Positions 1 through 5,669 of a DNA stretch of 12,661 nucleotides are shown here, in pieces. The notes under the pieces were generated by a model, which worked only from the letters and a program-made list of their open reading frames with translations, was not told where the DNA came from and searched no databases. Position numbers and translations under genes: made by a program. The stretch is from assembly GCA_002383405.1 (NCBI GenBank), contig DFYS01000071.1, positions 1-12,661 of the forward strand. Reading direction: 5' to 3'. Numbering within the stretch: the stretch's first letter is position 1; every line of letters starts with the position of its first letter. Origin of the DNA: Moorella sp. UBA4076 (lineage in GTDB: Bacteria; Bacillota; DSM-521; Neomoorellales; Neomoorellaceae).

Positions 1-105
1 GAGCCTTTACCGGTCCTGGCAGCGCGGCTGGGCAACGACGCCGGCATTATCGGCGCTGCTTATCTGGCCCGCAGTACAGTAAAACCGGAAACAGGGCAGC
101 GTTGA
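1..105 (+). CDS. ROK-family sugar kinase (glucokinase-like), C-terminal fragment
   Basis: Frame 1 is open from the first base to a TGA at 103-105 and gives the last 34 residues of a protein whose start lies outside the window. It contains LGNDAGIIGAAYLA, which matches the C-terminal helix region of ROK-family kinases; glucokinases of this family usually end with a similar LGNDAG.IGAA motif. Such enzymes phosphorylate glucose or related sugars with ATP in the cytoplasm. The catalytic and zinc-binding parts are outside the window, so substrate cannot be judged. The TGA stop coincides with the probable outer edge of an insertion-sequence right end (see 102-270), so the last residues may have been altered by an insertion. 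The family call is fairly sure; glucokinase specifically is an inference. Confidence 0.75.
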   Translation, partial: EPLPVLAARLGNDAGIIGAAYLARSTVKPETGQR

Positions 106-270
106 CATACTCCCACGAATAAAATTCGTTTCGCAAACAAGGTAAAGATAGATGGCTTCCAGAGCCTCTCTTTTGACGGTGGGGGTTTGGCAGTTATCGA
201 GCAGGCAATAGGCCTGACTTGTAAACAATAAGCGTACGCAGGATATGACCTTTACCCGATTGGCTGCCAA
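102..270 (-). mobile_element. Probable remnant of an IS200/IS605-type element (right end)
   Basis: Read on the minus strand, this ends with a hairpin ACGAAT-TTT-ATTCGT (plus positions 115-129), then GGGAGTATGTCAA. IS200/IS605 (TnpB-type) right ends often have a subterminal hairpin followed by a GGGAG.ATGTCAA-like terminus. An open minus-strand frame leads into it and includes TVKREALEAI, which could be a decayed TnpB-type C-terminus; that resemblance is weak. No transposase core, zinc finger or left end is visible, so this is at most a fragment or a small non-autonomous derivative. A 13-bp palindrome (ATTGGC-T-GCCAAT, 259-271) marks the far side, but I cannot show it is the other end. The right boundary given is approximate. 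Confidence 0.35.
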
Positions 271-316
271 TGCGCACCTGTTTGCTTTTTCCCGTTAAAA
301 AAAATTTCTGTGCATC

Positions 317-357
317 AAGGAGGATTTTTATCTCCTGTGTAGAATAATAATAATATT
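317..357 (+). repeat. Interspersed repeat, copy A (AGGA-TTTTT / TGTAGAATA type)
   Basis: The sequence starts AAGGAGGATTTTTATCTCCT and continues TGTAGAATAATAATAATATT. AGGAG (318-322) and CTCCT (332-336) can pair around a T-rich loop. Shorter relatives occur at 586-621, 2952-2992 and 11200-11239, each just before a gene start. This copy has no gene start directly after it. The alignment was made by eye and the family is defined only from this window. Confidence 0.45.
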
Positions 358-448
358 AAATGGTAGGACCACAGACTTCGACCGGATAGATGCCGTAGCA
401 GACGCCCATGCCGCCGTCGCGGCACCAGCAGAAGGATAAAAATGGCAA
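356..448 (-). other. Cysteine-rich minus-strand mini-frame (30 codons), possibly a gene remnant
   Basis: On the minus strand a frame from TTG (448-446) to TAA (358-356) encodes 30 residues with four cysteines, including SFCWCRDGG near the start and VEVCGPTI at the end. The SFCWCR part is encoded by the 25-bp repeat (411-435), and the second repeat copy at the window end could encode SFCWCRAGG in the same frame. There is no clear ribosome binding site upstream of the TTG. It could be a small expressed peptide, the tail of a broken gene, or a chance frame created by a non-coding repeat. I do not recognise it. Confidence 0.2.
411..435. repeat. 25-bp interspersed repeat, copy 1
   Basis: This 25-mer (core GCGGCACCAGCAGAAGG) matches positions 12637-12661 at 24 of 25 bases; the one difference is T417 against G12643. 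Both copies lie in non-coding DNA. The unit is probably longer, because copy 2 is cut off by the window end exactly where the match stops. What the repeat does is unknown. Confidence 0.7.
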
Positions 449-465
449 CGTGGCAGGCTTTTAAT

Positions 466-490
466 CAGGAACTGGCGCAGCCAGTTCCTG
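466..490. repeat. Perfect inverted repeat, 11-bp stem with 3-base loop
   Basis: CAGGAACTGGC (466-476), loop GCA, GCCAGTTCCTG (480-490) form a perfect stem. No run of T follows on either strand, so it is not a typical intrinsic terminator. It lies between the 25-bp repeat and the CTCACTT tandem repeats and may be part of the same repeat element. A role as a weak transcription stop or a protein-binding palindrome is possible but not shown. Confidence 0.6.
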
Positions 491-497
491 CAGGTCT

Positions 498-518
498 CTC
501 ACTTCTCACTTCTCACTT
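498..518. repeat. Three tandem CTCACTT heptamers
   Basis: CTCACTT occurs three times head to tail at 498-504, 505-511 and 512-518, followed by the related CACACC. The array is short, non-coding, and about 120 bases upstream of ftsK. Slippage could change the copy number, but there is no sign of a regulatory role. Confidence 0.6.
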
Positions 519-585
519 CACACCTCTATTTTAGTATAGGAATTAAAACGGCCAAACATACATCGCATCTTTTTATCGCTCCAGC

Positions 586-621
586 AAGGAATTTCAGCTC
601 CAGGTGTAGAATAGTAGCTAC
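586..621 (+). repeat. Interspersed repeat, copy B, upstream of ftsK
   Basis: AAGGAATTTCAGCTCCAGG followed by TGTAGAATAGTAGCTAC aligns by eye with copy A (317-357), sharing AAGGA, CTCC and TGTAGAATA. It ends about 15 bases before the ftsK start, so it lies in the 5' leader or promoter zone of that gene. The internal TAGAAT (607-612) is a 5-of-6 match to a sigma-A -10, without a recognisable -35. Confidence 0.4.
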
Positions 622-635
622 CGGGGTGATGGTAA

Positions 636-2948
636 ATGGCTCCTGCCAGGACGGTTAATGAAAAAGTAAAGAATGAGATAATCGGGGTGGCCCTGGTGGC
701 GATGGCCCTCCTTTGCCTGGCGGGATTGTACATCCTGGATGCAGGCTATTTAAGCTCCGCTGCCAGCATCGGTGCTGCCGGCCAGCTGCTGGTGGGCTTC
801 CTGAAAGCCCTGACCGGGGAGGGCAAATACGTTTTTCCTTTATTCCTGGCCGCCTGGGGGATTCGCCTGATCAACGGCGGCAGGGTAAAGGATTCGCGGC
901 CGCGTTTAATCGGCGGCATTATCCTTTTTCTCACCTTGCTGAGTGCCCTGCACCAGCAGGTACTTTACGGGTATACGGCGAAAGAGATTGTTGCCCAGGG
1001 GCTGGCCGGCCATGGCGGGGGGTTGCTGGGTGCCCTGGGGGCTTTGCTGCTGAAATCTATTTTTGGCCGGGTAGGCACCTGGATTGTTCTTATGGCCCTG
1101 GGTGTTAGTGCCTTTCTTTTAGCAACGGGGGTTTCCTTAAGCAACCTGGCGCGGCGCCTGGTTAAATTGGCAGCGGTAACCGGCCATACGGTTAAGGGCT
1201 GGCTGCTGGCCTTTCTCTTTACTGAGGTGGAAGATGAAGAAAGCGAACCGCAGCCCAAAAGGATAAAGGCCAGGGGGAAATCCCTGCCGCGGGAGCGGGA
1301 GGCGGTACCCGTGGTTATCAACCCGCCCCTGGAACAATCGGAGGCGGTGATCACCCCGCCGGTCACAGCGGCAGAACCGGTCCAGGCCAGGATTTACCCG
1401 GAAAACCCTGCCCCGCCGCCTGCCGAAGAAGATAAAAAAGCACGGCGGCGGCCCAGGATTAACGTCCAGGGGGAAGATTCTCCGGTTAAAGAAGGGGAGG
1501 AAAATCCCGAGCCGCTCCCCTACGTTATGCCGCCTTTGAGCCTCCTGAACCGCCCGGTAAGAGTAAAAAACCCGCGCCTGGAGAAGGATATAACCGACCG
1601 TATCAAGATCCTGGAGGATACCCTGGATAGCTTCGGCGTTAAAGTAAAAGTAACCCAGGTGAGCTGCGGCCCGACAGTGAACCGCTATGAGGTGCAACCG
1701 GCCCCGGGGGTCAAGGTGAGCCGTATTGTCAGCCTGGCTGATGATATTGCCCTCAGTCTGGCTGCTTCCCAGGTGCGCATCGAAGCCCCTATTCCCGGTA
1801 AGGCAGCAGTGGGTATTGAAGTACCCAACAAGGAGATCGCTGTCGTCCACCTGCGCGAAGTGCTCGAGGACCAGGCTTTTACCGAATCCCCCAGCAAGCT
1901 GACAGTAGCCCTGGGGAAGGATATTGCCGGCAATCCGGTGATTGCCGACCTGGGGAAAATGCCCCACCTGCTTATCGCCGGGACCACCGGTTCCGGTAAA
2001 AGCGTTTGCCTGAATGCGCTGATCTGCAGCCTCCTGTTCAAAGCCACCCCCCAGGAGTTAAAACTGCTGATGGTTGACCCCAAAATGGTGGAGTTAACCC
2101 AGTACAACGGCATCCCCCACCTGCTGGCGCCGGTGGTCAGCCAGCCGAAGAAAGCGGCCGCGGCTCTGCAATGGATGGTCAACGAGATGGAAAAACGCTA
2201 CGAACTCTTTGCCGGCGCCGGGGTTAAAGATATTAGCCGCTATAATCGCGTGATGCAAAAGGAAAACGGCGGTCAGGGCAATCTGCCGCTGGTAGTGGTC
2301 CTCATTGACGAGCTGGCTGACCTGATGATGGTCGCCCCGGCTGATGTGGAAGATGCCATCTGCCGTCTGGCGCAGATGGCCCGCGCCGCCGGTATTCACC
2401 TGGTAGTAGCCACCCAGCGGCCTTCGGTGGATGTAATCACCGGTTTAATCAAAGCCAATATCTCTTCCCGGATCGCCTTTGCCGTTTCCTCGCAGATCGA
2501 TTCCCGCACCATTCTCGATATGACCGGGGCGGAAAAGCTTTTAGGCCGCGGTGACATGCTTTTTTTGCCTATCGGCGCCAGCAAGCCTATCCGTGTCCAG
2601 GGGGTCTTTGTTTCCGACCGGGAAGTGGATGACCTGGTGACCTATGTTAAACAGCAGGGGCGGCCGGAATACAACCCCGGGTTTTTGAAAGCGGAAGAGG
2701 GCGGCGAAGCAGACAACGGCGCCGAGGATGAACTCTTTCCGGCGGCAGTGAAGGTTGTCCTGGAAACAGGGCAGGCTTCCATATCGATGCTCCAGCGGCG
2801 CCTGCGGGTAGGCTATACCCGTGCTGCCAGGCTGATGGATATGATGGAAGCCAGGGGTTTTGTGGGCGGCCATGAAGGCACCAAACCGCGGGCTATTCTG
2901 ACCAGCTGGGAAGAGTACCAGGAATTATTTGGTGACAAAGAGGAATAA
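636..2948 (+). CDS. ftsK: DNA translocase, FtsK/SpoIIIE family
   Basis: A membrane-anchored, ATP-driven pump that moves double-stranded DNA during chromosome segregation at the division septum; in spore formers a family member packs the chromosome into the forespore. Residues 1-170 hold four to five hydrophobic segments, followed by a charged, proline-rich linker (about 200-310). The motor then has a Walker A GTTGSGKS at 449-456 (K455, S456) and a Walker B LIDE with D558-E559. The last about 65 residues (from about 700) form a winged-helix gamma domain, which in the family reads polar DNA motifs. At 770 residues it is a usual length for Gram-positive members. The start ATG follows GGGGTGAT at a normal distance. 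Whether it is the sporulation (SpoIIIE) or general (FtsK/SftA) type cannot be told from one gene. Confidence 0.95.
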   Translation: MAPARTVNEKVKNEIIGVALVAMALLCLAGLYILDAGYLSSAASIGAAGQLLVGFLKALTGEGKYVFPLFLAAWGIRLINGGRVKDSRPRLIGGIILFLTLLSALHQQVLYGYTAKEIVAQGLAGHGGGLLGALGALLLKSIFGRVGTWIVLMALGVSAFLLATGVSLSNLARRLVKLAAVTGHTVKGWLLAFLFTEVEDEESEPQPKRIKARGKSLPREREAVPVVINPPLEQSEAVITPPVTAAEPVQARIYPENPAPPPAEEDKKARRRPRINVQGEDSPVKEGEENPEPLPYVMPPLSLLNRPVRVKNPRLEKDITDRIKILEDTLDSFGVKVKVTQVSCGPTVNRYEVQPAPGVKVSRIVSLADDIALSLAASQVRIEAPIPGKAAVGIEVPNKEIAVVHLREVLEDQAFTESPSKLTVALGKDIAGNPVIADLGKMPHLLIAGTTGSGKSVCLNALICSLLFKATPQELKLLMVDPKMVELTQYNGIPHLLAPVVSQPKKAAAALQWMVNEMEKRYELFAGAGVKDISRYNRVMQKENGGQGNLPLVVVLIDELADLMMVAPADVEDAICRLAQMARAAGIHLVVATQRPSVDVITGLIKANISSRIAFAVSSQIDSRTILDMTGAEKLLGRGDMLFLPIGASKPIRVQGVFVSDREVDDLVTYVKQQGRPEYNPGFLKAEEGGEADNGAEDELFPAAVKVVLETGQASISMLQRRLRVGYTRAARLMDMMEARGFVGGHEGTKPRAILTSWEEYQELFGDKEE

Positions 2949-2951
2949 ACG

Positions 2952-2992
2952 GGCAGGAATCTCTTTGATCAATGTCGAAGATGATTACAACC
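2952..2992 (+). repeat. Interspersed repeat, copy D, between ftsK and the rodZ-like gene
   Basis: GGCAGGAATCTCTTTGATCA followed by TGTCGAAGATGATTAC has the same layout as copies A-C: a GCAGGA/AAGGA head, a T-rich middle, then TGTMGAA. It fills nearly the whole 57-base gap and ends at the ribosome binding site GGGAGGTGAGG of the next gene. It is more diverged than A and B, so membership is tentative. Confidence 0.35.
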
Positions 2993-3005
2993 GGGAGGTG
3001 AGGTC

Positions 3006-3755
3006 ATGGAAAAAGCTGGGGTGATCTTGCGTGCCGCCCGCCAGGAAAAGGGGATAAGCTTACGTGAAGTAGAGGAAGCTACCAAAATCCGCCTGCGCTA
3101 CCTCGACGCCCTGGAAAAAGGGGAGTATGACCAGCTTCCCGGGCGCGTCTACGCTATTGGTTTCGTGCGCAATTATGCCCGTTATTTAGGCCTGGATGAG
3201 CGGGCTTTAATCCAGCAGTTTAAACAGGAATACCCGGCGGATGAAGACAACTACCAGGTGGCAGAAACCAGCCTGGCGCCGGCGGGGTTGGCCACCGGCA
3301 AATGGCGGCGCTGGTTGCTGATACTGGTGGTACTTGTCGTTCTCGGGGGGATTAACTGGTTATATAACTACCGCCAGCCTTCCCTGAATCAGCCACCGCC
3401 ATCACCACCCCCGGCCAATGAACCGGCGCCGGTAAACCCGCCGCCGGCCGCCCAGCCGCCGCCGGCAACACCGCCTCCCCGCGCTGAAGGGGTAGAAGTC
3501 CGGGTCAAGGCTTCAGGAGACTGCTGGGTGGGGGTAACCATTGACGGCAAGAGTGATTTTAACGGTACGTTGCAATTCGGCGCCGACAGGGTGTTTCAGG
3601 GGAAAGAAAAAGTGACCATCACCCTGGGCAGCGCCGGCAACGTGGAGGTTACCGTCAACGGCCAGGTCCAGCCGGCCCTGGGGCGGGTGGGTGAAGTGGT
3701 GACCTTTGAGGCGGCGAAGGATGCCAGCCAGGTGAAGATCATCAAGAAGTCATGA
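3006..3755 (+). CDS. RodZ-like membrane protein (HTH_25 plus DUF4115)
   Basis: A single-span membrane protein of the RodZ family; in studied bacteria RodZ links the MreB cytoskeleton to cell-wall synthesis and cell shape. Residues 1-75 form a helix-turn-helix of the RodZ type (ISLREVEEATKIRLRYLDAL), followed by a basic stretch and a membrane helix at about 103-121. A linker at 124-158 is very rich in proline, and the C-terminal domain (about 162-240) resembles the RodZ C-terminal (DUF4115) domain and would lie outside the membrane. The ATG follows a strong GGGAGGTGAGG. The stop overlaps the rimO start by 4 bases (ATGA), which suggests translational coupling. The position just before rimO and upstream of recA is common in Firmicutes. 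The family is clear; an actual role with MreB here is inferred. Confidence 0.88.
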   Translation: MEKAGVILRAARQEKGISLREVEEATKIRLRYLDALEKGEYDQLPGRVYAIGFVRNYARYLGLDERALIQQFKQEYPADEDNYQVAETSLAPAGLATGKWRRWLLILVVLVVLGGINWLYNYRQPSLNQPPPSPPPANEPAPVNPPPAAQPPPATPPPRAEGVEVRVKASGDCWVGVTIDGKSDFNGTLQFGADRVFQGKEKVTITLGSAGNVEVTVNGQVQPALGRVGEVVTFEAAKDASQVKIIKKS

Positions 3756-5062
3756 TTAAAATTGCCGTTATCACCCTGGGTTGCGCCAAGAACCAGGTCG
3801 ACAGCGAGTATATGATGGGGATCCTGGAGCAGAACCGTTTTACCATCACCGGGGATGCCGGCGCAGCGGCAGTTGTCATCGTCAACACCTGCAGTTTTAT
3901 CACGGCGGCCAAAGAGGAGGCCATCGAGACTATTCTGGAGTTGACTGTGGCCCCAAAACACCCCCGCATTATCGTCGCCGGTTGCCTGGCCCAGCAGCAT
4001 GCGCGGGAACTGTGGCCGGAGCTGCCGGAGGTCGCCGCTTTCATCGCTCCCGGGGCGATAGGTCGCCTGCCGCAAATTATCGAGCGGGTATTAGCGGGAG
4101 AACGGCTCCTCGACGTACCACCCCCTGTTGCTGAGGGAGGCAGCTTGCCCCGCCGGGTCGACGGGGGGCGGCCCTATGCCTATTTGAAGATCGCCGAGGG
4201 TTGCGATAATCGCTGCAGCTACTGCACTATACCTGCTATCAAGGGAGCTTACCGCAGCCGTCCGCTGGAGGATCTGGTTGCCGAGGCGCGAACCCTGGCG
4301 GAAGCGGGCGTAAAGGAATTGATCCTGGTAGCACAGGATACTACTGCCTATGGCCGCGACTGTTATGGCGAATACCGTTTACCCCAACTTCTCCACGAGC
4401 TGGCCCGCCTACCGGCGCTGGAGTGGTTGCGCATCCTTTATGCCTACCCATCGCGGATTACGCCGCAGCTGGTGGAGACCATGGCTGCGGAAGCCAAAGT
4501 GGTACCGTACCTCGATTTACCCCTCCAGCACGCCAGCGCCCCGATCTTGAGACGGATGCGCCGCCCTGCTGATCTGGCCGCTGTTGGCAGGGTTATTGCA
4601 AACCTGCGCCGGGCGATGCCGGCTATAGCCCTGCGCTCGACCTTTATTGTCGGCTTTCCAGGTGAAGGCGAGGAGGATTTCCAGATTCTCCTTGATTTCC
4701 TGGATATGGTACAGTTTGACTGGGTAGGGGCTTTTAAATATTCCCCGGAAGCAGCCACAACGGCGGCCTTCTTATCTGACCAGGTACCGGAAGAGGTAAA
4801 GGAGGAACGTTACCAACGGCTGATGTTACACCAGCAGCCGGTTACCCGGTCGCGCAACGAGCTCTGGGTGGGCCGGCAGGTACAGGTCCTGGTAGAAGAA
4901 CCAGGCGCAGGGCGTAGTTTTCGCCAGGCTCCCGAAGTAGATGGTCTGATTTATCTCCGCGGCGCCGGCCTGCCGCCGGGAAGCATGGCAACGGTTAAAC
5001 TCACGCGTGTCAAAGGGATTTACGATATGATGGGCACTCCTGTTTTGCCAGGGAATTCATAA
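3752..5062 (+). CDS. rimO: Ribosomal protein uS12 methylthiotransferase RimO
   Basis: A radical-SAM iron-sulfur enzyme that adds a methylthio group to a conserved aspartate of ribosomal protein S12. The N-terminal domain shows the RimO signature TLGCAKNQVDSE and the three cysteines expected for its own cluster (C11, C47, C78). The radical-SAM motif EGCDNRCSYC gives C151, C155 and C158. The C-terminal about 65 residues look like a TRAM substrate-binding domain. At 436 residues it is the usual length. The N-terminal CAKNQVDSE favours RimO over MiaB, which has a different N-terminal signature; the two are relatives. The start overlaps the preceding stop in an ATGA. A short AGGTGA lies about 15 bases upstream, so coupling probably helps initiation. 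Confidence 0.95.
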   Translation: MIKIAVITLGCAKNQVDSEYMMGILEQNRFTITGDAGAAAVVIVNTCSFITAAKEEAIETILELTVAPKHPRIIVAGCLAQQHARELWPELPEVAAFIAPGAIGRLPQIIERVLAGERLLDVPPPVAEGGSLPRRVDGGRPYAYLKIAEGCDNRCSYCTIPAIKGAYRSRPLEDLVAEARTLAEAGVKELILVAQDTTAYGRDCYGEYRLPQLLHELARLPALEWLRILYAYPSRITPQLVETMAAEAKVVPYLDLPLQHASAPILRRMRRPADLAAVGRVIANLRRAMPAIALRSTFIVGFPGEGEEDFQILLDFLDMVQFDWVGAFKYSPEAATTAAFLSDQVPEEVKEERYQRLMLHQQPVTRSRNELWVGRQVQVLVEEPGAGRSFRQAPEVDGLIYLRGAGLPPGSMATVKLTRVKGIYDMMGTPVLPGNS

Positions 5063-5072
5063 AGCCTGGACG

Positions 5073-5084
5073 ACAAATATTTGT
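5073..5084. promoter_or_regulatory. Perfect 12-bp palindrome touching a -10 element; operator candidate
   Basis: ACAAATATTTGT is a perfect palindrome. Its last three bases (TGT) are also the TGn of the extended -10 at 5082-5090. A dimeric repressor bound here would block RNA polymerase at the promoter of the operon containing the FtsH-like and recA genes. It does not match the Firmicute LexA box (GAAC-N4-GTTC). A+T-rich palindromes of this size can occur by chance at a promoter, so this is a candidate only. Confidence 0.35.
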
Positions 5085-5090
5085 TATAAT
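5082..5090 (+). promoter_or_regulatory. Extended -10 promoter (TGTTATAAT)
   Basis: A perfect TATAAT (5085-5090) preceded by TGn forms an extended -10 of the sigma-A type. No recognisable -35 lies 16-18 bases upstream, which is tolerated by extended -10 promoters. Transcription would start near 5097, about 27 bases before the next start codon. This is the best promoter candidate for the run of closely packed genes from 5124 to 9332. Confidence 0.6.
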
Positions 5091-5123
5091 TGAAGGTGTT
5101 ATCCCGGGGAGAGGAGTGTTAAT

Positions 5124-5669
5124 ATGCACTTCAAAGGGTGGCGCCTTCATTTTGTTTTCCTGGCAGCCCTTTTGACTGTAGGTTTGTTAACCGGCGGCCA
5201 GTGGGCTTACCGCCACTTCAGCCAGGAAAAACCCCTGGCTGATACGCTGCAATCCGATCCTGCCGTCCAGGAAGCGACAGTAAACCAGATATCCGGCGGG
5301 CTGGAGGTAAAGGTGCTGCTGGAGCCGGGGGTCGACCTGCCCCGCGTCTACCGCCAGGTGCAGGAAGACGTGCACCGGCTTTATAGCCGCGAGCCGGTCA
5401 GGTTAATTATTGAGGATCACCGTTCCGCCGCCCTGGAGAACCTGTGGCGCGAGAGTCAATTCGCCGTCTATGAAGCGGCCGCAGCAGGAAACTTTACCAG
5501 TATGGCGGTTGCCATACTTGAGCTGGCAGACCGGGCCGCTGTTGACAGCTATGCGGTTAATATGGACGACAGTTATATTTATGTGCAGTTCAGCCAGGGA
5601 CAGGCTTACCTTTACCAGGTGGTACCCCGGCAAAACCACGGGCTGCGGGGGGAGGAGCCAGGTGTTTAA
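5124..5669 (+). CDS. Unrecognised single-span membrane protein, upstream partner of FtsH-like gene
   Basis: I do not recognise this 181-residue protein. It begins with a short basic stretch and a hydrophobic segment at about residues 9-28, typical of an uncleaved signal anchor, so most of it probably lies outside the membrane. The rest is soluble-looking, with alternating beta and helix-like pattern (for example GLEVKVLLEPGVDL, then VRLIIEDHRS); a small alpha-beta fold is a guess. There are no cysteines and no visible catalytic motif. The ATG follows GAGGAG at a normal distance. Its stop overlaps the GTG start of the FtsH-like gene by 8 bases, so the two are probably co-translated. Since that FtsH-like protein lacks an external domain, this one might serve as its external partner; that is inference only. 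Confidence 0.8.
   Translation: MHFKGWRLHFVFLAALLTVGLLTGGQWAYRHFSQEKPLADTLQSDPAVQEATVNQISGGLEVKVLLEPGVDLPRVYRQVQEDVHRLYSREPVRLIIEDHRSAALENLWRESQFAVYEAAAAGNFTSMAVAILELADRAAVDSYAVNMDDSYIYVQFSQGQAYLYQVVPRQNHGLRGEEPGV

Larger units (their letters stand above)
106..635. other. Gene-poor intergenic region rich in small repeats
   Basis: About 530 bases lie between the sugar-kinase stop and the ftsK start with no convincing protein gene. The stretch contains, in order: the probable IS right end, an A+T-rich repeat copy (317-357), a cysteine-rich minus-strand mini-frame (356-448) overlapping a 25-bp repeat (411-435), a perfect 11-bp-stem hairpin (466-490), three tandem CTCACTT heptamers (498-518), and a second copy of the A+T-rich repeat (586-621) just upstream of ftsK. 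I see no consensus sigma-A promoter; the best -10-like hexamer, TAGAAT at 607-612, lies inside the repeat and has no good -35. Confidence 0.7.

Noticed and set aside
498..518. CTCACTT tandem repeats as a CRISPR or phase-variation array
   Set aside because: Only three heptamers, no spacers, and no coding frame or promoter spacing that depends on copy number.
1137..1967. Long minus-strand open frame of 276 codons opposite ftsK
   Set aside because: It lies wholly opposite the well-supported ftsK gene, has no recognisable domain, and long antisense frames are common opposite G+C-rich genes.
5410..5661. An 84-codon N-terminal extension of the FtsH-like protein in the same open frame
   Set aside because: It overlaps the upstream gene almost fully in another frame, reads as low-complexity non-protein-like sequence (PPPWRTCGARVNSP), and a GTG with a strong GGGGGGAGGAG site lies exactly where the membrane helix begins.
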